The notes below the pieces were generated by a model, which was not told the origin of the DNA, searched no databases, and was given only the letters and a program-made list of their open reading frames with translations. Made by a program: the position numbers and the translations under genes. This document shows positions 60,099 to 64,000 of a stretch of DNA of 64,000 bases, piece after piece. The stretch is taken from contig UCJD01000060.1 in NCBI GenBank assembly GCA_900472605.1, forward strand, positions 1-64,000, read 5' to 3'. This DNA comes from Hyphomicrobiales bacterium. Lineage in GTDB: Bacteria; Pseudomonadota; Alphaproteobacteria; Rhizobiales; Rhizobiaceae. Numbering within the stretch: position 1 is the first letter of the stretch; each line of letters starts with the position of its first letter.

Positions 60099-60611
60099 CT
60101 ACCCGGCCAGCGCGGCCATGCGCATGCGGGCGCCGCCGCGGTTGTGGGCGTGGCAGATGGCGATGGCGAGTGCGTCGGCGGCGTCGTCGCCCTTGAACTC
60201 GGCCTTCGGCATCAGGATCTTCAGCATCATGTGGATCTGCTTCTTCTCGGCGTGGCCGACGCCGATGACGGCCTTCTTCACCGCGTTCGGCGCGTACTCG
60301 GCGACCTGCAGGCCGGCGCGGGCGGGAACCAGCATGGCGATGCCGCGGGCCTGCCCAAGCTTCAGTGTCGCCACGGCGTCCTTGTTGACGAAGGTCTGCT
60401 CGACGGCGGCTTCGTCCGGCTGGTGGCTGTGGACGACGTCGGCGAGGCCGTCATGCAGCTGGCAAAGGCGCGAGGCGAGATCCATGTCGCCATCGGATGT
60501 CACGGTGCCGGAGGCGACGAAGCGCAGCGAATTGCCCAAGGTCTCGATGACGCCCCAGCCGGTGCGGCGCAGGCCGGGGTCGATGCCGATGATACGAATC
60601 GCGCTTTGCAT
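60099..60611 (-). CDS. ruvC: Holliday junction endonuclease RuvC
   Basis: A 170-residue resolvase that cuts Holliday junctions symmetrically. It has the catalytic Asp in IIGIDPGLRRTGWGV, Glu in EAAVEQTFVNKDA, and the C-terminal acid pair GDDAADALAIAICH. It is the first gene of the ruvCAB group. The vapB module 2 starts 61 nt downstream. Length is normal. Confidence 0.97.
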   Translation of the reverse strand: MQSAIRIIGIDPGLRRTGWGVIETLGNSLRFVASGTVTSDGDMDLASRLCQLHDGLADVVHSHQPDEAAVEQTFVNKDAVATLKLGQARGIAMLVPARAGLQVAEYAPNAVKKAVIGVGHAEKKQIHMMLKILMPKAEFKGDDAADALAIAICHAHNRGGARMRMAALAG

Positions 60612-60852
60612 GCGATAATCCTATTGCAGATCAGCGATAACTGCCACCGATATGTGAACAAAACAAAAACATCCCGGTGTTTTTGATGCTGCCCATTTAC
60701 GTGAATTTAAATTCCCTCGGTAACTTATGATCCACAAGAGATGAGAGGAGCCAGCTTTTTCGAGCGAAGGTTCCCCGTGTTCTGTTTTCAGGCCTGCCTG
60801 TGTGGCGCGAGCCCGCCGGTATCAGCCGTTCCGGAAGGGGTTCGAGTTTTCC

Positions 60853-63165
60853 ATGGTTCAGAAATTCCAGTCGCTGTCCTTCAAGGTCATTGCTACTTTC
60901 ATTCTGCTTACGGCGCTGTCGATCGCCGCCATCAACTGTCTCGCCTATTTCGCCAGCAGCCGCATTTCCGGCGAGCAGGCGCTGAAGGCCAAGGAGAGCG
61001 TGCTGATCTTTCGCGGCGACATGCTGCATGATCAGTTGGCCCAGCTGGAAAACCAGGCCAATTCGATTGCCCGCATCGAGGCGCTGCAGATGTCGATCAC
61101 CAGCCTGAAGAGCGGCTGGAAGACCATCGAGAAAACGTCGGGCGATGCGCGCGCCGAGCTCAAGAAGGTGTTCATATCAGATAATCCGAACCCCGCCGGC
61201 GAGCGCGAGAAGCTGGTGAAGCCGGATGCGCCGAGTGGCTTCTATTATTCCAACCATGAGAAGACCCAGGGCGAGGTGGCGCGCGATCTGCAGAACACCC
61301 CCTTCAGCGACCTCCTGATCGCCGATCTCGACGGTTTCGTGCTCTATACCTACAAGAAGAACGACGACTTCGCCGAGAACCTGAAGTCGGACGCGTGGAA
61401 ATCGACGGGCGCCGGCCTTGCCTTCGCCAAGGCGATCGAAAACACCGCCAAGGCAACCGATGATGGCGCGCCCGCCGGCTTCTCCGGCCTGCGGGTGGAT
61501 GCGAACGGCGCGTCGGCGATCTTTTATGCCGTGCCTGTCGTCAAGCTCGGCCAGCCGAAGGGCGTGATGCTGTTTAGGGTGCGCGATGATGTCGTGGCCA
61601 GCATCCTGTCCAAGGGCATCGTTGCCGGCAGCACCGCGCAGGCGGCGATTGTTTCGGAAGACGGGTCGGCGGTGACGGTCAACGAAGCCGGCCGACTGGC
61701 AACGCTCGATACGGCGCCCTTCACCTTCCTGACAGGTGCTTTCGCCAATCCTGCGATGTCGGTCAGCGATTTCAGCCGTGCCGATGGCGCCGCGCGTGCG
61801 TACATGAAGCCCGTCGATTATCAGGGTGCGCGCTATCTGGTGGTCGAGAGCATGCGTCTCAGCGAGATCAATGCCGGCTCGCTTGAGATCGCGATGCTGT
61901 TGACGATGATCGGCTGCGGTGTGCTGGTCGTGATGGCAATTGCGACGGGTATCATCACCAAGATGCTGTTTTCGCCGCTCGCCAAGCTTGCCGGTGTTAC
62001 CCGCGCGGTGGCCGATGGCGATCTGGATGTCGAGATCGGCAGCCAGAACCGCCATGACGAGATCGGCACGATGGCCAAGGCGCTTGCCCGTTTCAAGCAG
62101 TCGCTCATCGATAGCCGCACGCTGGAAGCAGCCAGCGTCGAGACGCGCGAACGCGCCGATCGCGACCGCCAGCAGCATATGGCCGAGCGCGAGGCGGAGG
62201 CGAGGACGCTGCAGGAGGTGGTCGAGGCGATCGACGAAGGTCTGCTGCACCTGGCGAATGGCGATCTTGCCTACCAGATCGACCGCCGCTTCCCGAACGA
62301 GCTGGAGGGGCTGCGCCACAATTTCAATCAGGCGCTGGCAACGCTGAGCGACACGATGACGGCGATCGGCGGCAATTCGGCGGCGGTGCGCGCCGGCTCG
62401 GAAGAAATGCGCGCCGGTTCGGACGATCTTGCCGGTCGCACCGAGCGGCAGGCGGCGTCGATCACCGAGACGGCAAGCGCCATCGATGCGATCACCCAGT
62501 CGGTGCGCTCGCAGCTCGCGCGCGCCGAAGAGGCCGAGCGGATCGCCCGCGACGCCAAGCATGAAACATCGGGTTCGAGCCAGATCATGCGCGATACGAT
62601 CGCGGCGATGGAGGCGATCCAGGCATCGTCGCGGCAGATCAACTCGATCATTTCTGTCATCGATTCCATCGCCTTCCAGACCAATCTGCTGGCGCTCAAT
62701 GCCGGCGTCGAGGCGGCGCGCGCCGGCGACGCGGGCAAGGGCTTTGCTGTCGTTGCCCAGGAAGTGCGCGAGCTTGCCCAGCGTTCGTCGGGTGCAGCCA
62801 AGGAGATCTCACATCTCTTGCAGAAATCCACGCATGAGGTCGAGGCCGGCGTCTCGCTGGTCGAGCGGGCAGGCGTGGCTCTGACAGGTATCGGCGGTCA
62901 TGTCGAGGCGATCAACGGCCGGATCAGCGAGATCATGGACGCCACGCGCGACGAGGCGGAGACCCTGCGCCAGATCAACAGCGCGGTCGCAGAGCTCGAT
63001 CAGATGACGCAGCAGAACGCGGCGATGGTCGAGCAAAACACCGCCGCCATCCATCTGCTTGCCACCGAAGCCGTGGAAATGGACCGCCAGCTTGCCAATT
63101 TCACGCTGGCGCAGGGCGAACATCAGCACAGCGCCGAGGTGCATGTGCTGCGTCGACATCGATAA
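60853..63165 (+). CDS. Methyl-accepting chemotaxis receptor with large periplasmic sensor
   Basis: A 770-residue receptor. TM1 is about 12-35, a large periplasmic sensor of about 320 residues (36-355, Cache-like by size and the SDLLIADLDGFVLYTYKK stretch), TM2 about 355-380, then two HAMP units (RAVADGDLDVEIGSQN and HLANGDLAYQIDRRF) and the signalling domain with LALNAGVEAARAGDAGKGFAV. The tail is short and lacks the conserved end of the che-operon receptors. ATG at 60853 follows GGGGTTCGAG; ATG 60802 is less likely. It is single, not in a che operon. Confidence 0.93.
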   Translation: MVQKFQSLSFKVIATFILLTALSIAAINCLAYFASSRISGEQALKAKESVLIFRGDMLHDQLAQLENQANSIARIEALQMSITSLKSGWKTIEKTSGDARAELKKVFISDNPNPAGEREKLVKPDAPSGFYYSNHEKTQGEVARDLQNTPFSDLLIADLDGFVLYTYKKNDDFAENLKSDAWKSTGAGLAFAKAIENTAKATDDGAPAGFSGLRVDANGASAIFYAVPVVKLGQPKGVMLFRVRDDVVASILSKGIVAGSTAQAAIVSEDGSAVTVNEAGRLATLDTAPFTFLTGAFANPAMSVSDFSRADGAARAYMKPVDYQGARYLVVESMRLSEINAGSLEIAMLLTMIGCGVLVVMAIATGIITKMLFSPLAKLAGVTRAVADGDLDVEIGSQNRHDEIGTMAKALARFKQSLIDSRTLEAASVETRERADRDRQQHMAEREAEARTLQEVVEAIDEGLLHLANGDLAYQIDRRFPNELEGLRHNFNQALATLSDTMTAIGGNSAAVRAGSEEMRAGSDDLAGRTERQAASITETASAIDAITQSVRSQLARAEEAERIARDAKHETSGSSQIMRDTIAAMEAIQASSRQINSIISVIDSIAFQTNLLALNAGVEAARAGDAGKGFAVVAQEVRELAQRSSGAAKEISHLLQKSTHEVEAGVSLVERAGVALTGIGGHVEAINGRISEIMDATRDEAETLRQINSAVAELDQMTQQNAAMVEQNTAAIHLLATEAVEMDRQLANFTLAQGEHQHSAEVHVLRRHR

Positions 63166-63563
63166 GATACGCGTCTGCACCGCCGCTTCTCACGGCTGAA
63201 GCGGCGGCTCCGGATCGGCGTATGCTCAAGGTCCAGCCGCAGGCGGCATCAAAACCATCGCGAATGTTCTGCTCCGGATCATCCAGCCATCCACCTGAAG
63301 CCGCCAGCACGCCACTTGCCGCAAGCGCATGATTGGCGTAAACAGGCTCATCGCGAAAAGCGACCGCTTTCCTTGATCCGCTCAGTAGCGGAGTAAAACA
63401 GGTGGACGAATTGTCGTCCATGCGGTCAAGCACACGCCATCCATGCCGCTTCAGGCATCGATCGGCCAGCGTTCCCAAACATCAATCGCCTGCATCGTCA
63501 GGCCCAATCGTGAGCCATCGGCGCCGCGTGCGCTCGTGCGCTTGCGTCCGATCGGAACACGCA
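63166..63563. other. Intergenic region between receptor and TetA-like gene
   Basis: About 400 bp. A minus-strand frame (63101-63478, TTG start) overlaps the receptor end and has no recognisable family; I do not accept it as a gene. No tetR-like gene is visible here, although the next gene is TetA-like. Apart from the hairpin at 63180 there is nothing else clear. Confidence 0.5.
63180..63207 (+). terminator. Perfect 10-bp hairpin after the last receptor gene
   Basis: CCGCCGCTTC pairs with GAAGCGGCGG across an 8-nt loop, 14 nt after the stop. No U-run follows, so it is a weak terminator or an RNA-stabilising structure. Confidence 0.4.
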
Positions 63564-64000
63564 ATGACTACAACATCCACGACCAGACCACTTCTTGTCA
63601 TTTTCACTGCTATCGTCCTCGATGCCGTCGGCATCGGGCTTATCTTTCCCATTCTTCCCGCCTTGCTCAAGGACGTCACCCACGCCGACAACGTCGCCTC
63701 CACCATCGGCATCATGACCGCGCTCTATGCGACGATGCAGTTCATCTTCGCGCCTGTGCTCGGCTCGCTGAGCGACCGGCTCGGCCGGCGCCCGGTGCTC
63801 TTGATCTCGCTTGGCGGTGCGGCCATCAACTATCTATTCCTCGCTTTCGCACCCAGCCTCTGGATGCTGCTTATCGGCCGCGCCATCGCCGGGCTTACCA
63901 GCGCCAACGTCTCCGTCGCATCGGCCTACATCACCGACATATCGCCTGAAGACAAACGCGCTCGTCGCTTCGGTCTCATCAACGCGATGTTCGGGGCCGG
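63564..64000 (+). CDS. TetA-like MFS drug efflux transporter (5' part, cut by the window end)
   Basis: The first 145 residues resemble tetracycline exporters of the TetA type: LDAVGIGLIFPILP in helix 1, the LGSLSDRLGRRPVLL loop (MFS motif A), then GRAIAGLTSANVSVASAYI and SPEDKRARRFGLINAMFGAG. The rest lies beyond 64000. A ribosome site is weak. Without tetR-like control nearby, it may be a general drug efflux pump; tetracycline resistance is not shown. Confidence 0.85.
   Translation, partial: MTTTSTTRPLLVIFTAIVLDAVGIGLIFPILPALLKDVTHADNVASTIGIMTALYATMQFIFAPVLGSLSDRLGRRPVLLISLGGAAINYLFLAFAPSLWMLLIGRAIAGLTSANVSVASAYITDISPEDKRARRFGLINAMFGA

Noticed and set aside
63101..63478. A 125-codon minus-strand frame at the end of the last receptor gene
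   Set aside because: TTG start without ribosome site, overlaps the receptor end and has no recognised family; kept only as an open question.
1..64000. CRISPR array, prophage, insertion sequence, tRNA or rRNA
   Set aside because: No spaced direct repeats, transposase, integrase, phage structural gene or tRNA/rRNA-like sequence was recognised.

Overview
The window is a stretch of chromosome from a GC-rich alphaproteobacterium of the Rhizobium/Agrobacterium group (Rhizobiaceae). The signs are the neighbouring lpiA/mprF and acvB/atvA genes, a RcdA-family cell-cycle gene next to a DUF1192 gene, zapA followed by a 6S RNA, a DUF1127 mini-protein, a large Che operon with several receptors, and class I aldolase grouped with pgk, gap and tkt. 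No tRNA, rRNA, CRISPR array, insertion sequence or prophage was seen. The content is mainly housekeeping with small accessory insertions.

Layout. 1-6.8 kb: a repeat-like border, then a threonine dehydratase-like enzyme, a membrane-anchored AraC regulator divergent from an exported protein with a perfect 16-bp inverted repeat between them, gamma-glutamyltransferase, an alpha/beta hydrolase and a TPR protein. 6.9-12.5 kb: rpmJ, purE-purK, two divergent DUF465 mini-proteins, ArsR and TauE/SafE genes, a ThiE-like protein and a Sel1-repeat protein. 12.5-26.2 kb: a chemotaxis island. A soluble receptor-like protein faces STAS-cheY-cheA-cheW-mcp-mcp-mcp-cheW-cheR-cheB. The three receptors share an almost identical signalling end but have different sensors and HAMP counts. 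26.3-29.4 kb: suhB-like phosphatase and a two-gene ion-driven stator-like pair (MotA/ExbB-type plus MotB/OmpA-type). 29.5-30.4 kb: BrnT-type toxin, an antitoxin that appears to be a fusion with a DUF1508 domain, and a stand-alone DUF1508 gene. 30.5-36.6 kb: ABC exporter, rpmE, rcdA with CtrA-type sites, DUF1192, MFS and PhzF genes. 36.7-45.1 kb: central carbon genes fda, pgk, gap and tkt, with a K+/H+ antiporter and small genes among them. 45.4-49.6 kb: DUF4164, zapA, 6S RNA, an exported protein, DUF1127, yigZ and gnd. 49.7-56.9 kb: an MscS-type channel, the lysyl-phosphatidylglycerol synthase/hydrolase pair, and DinB and DUF2945 proteins. 56.9-60.6 kb: ruvC-ruvA-ruvB with a VapBC-type toxin-antitoxin module in each of its two gaps. 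60.8-64 kb: another chemoreceptor and the start of a TetA-like MFS pump.

How it works together. The che genes form one translationally coupled signalling operon. tkt, gap, pgk and fda cover linked steps of glycolysis, gluconeogenesis and the pentose phosphate pathway. mprF and acvB make and degrade a cationic lipid. The most unusual structures are the two VapBC modules inside ruvCAB, the BrnT partner with a swapped DUF1508 domain, the orphan stator pair, and a likely unannotated small RNA near 41.1-41.3 kb. Functions are inferred from protein sequence and family knowledge; no database search was possible.
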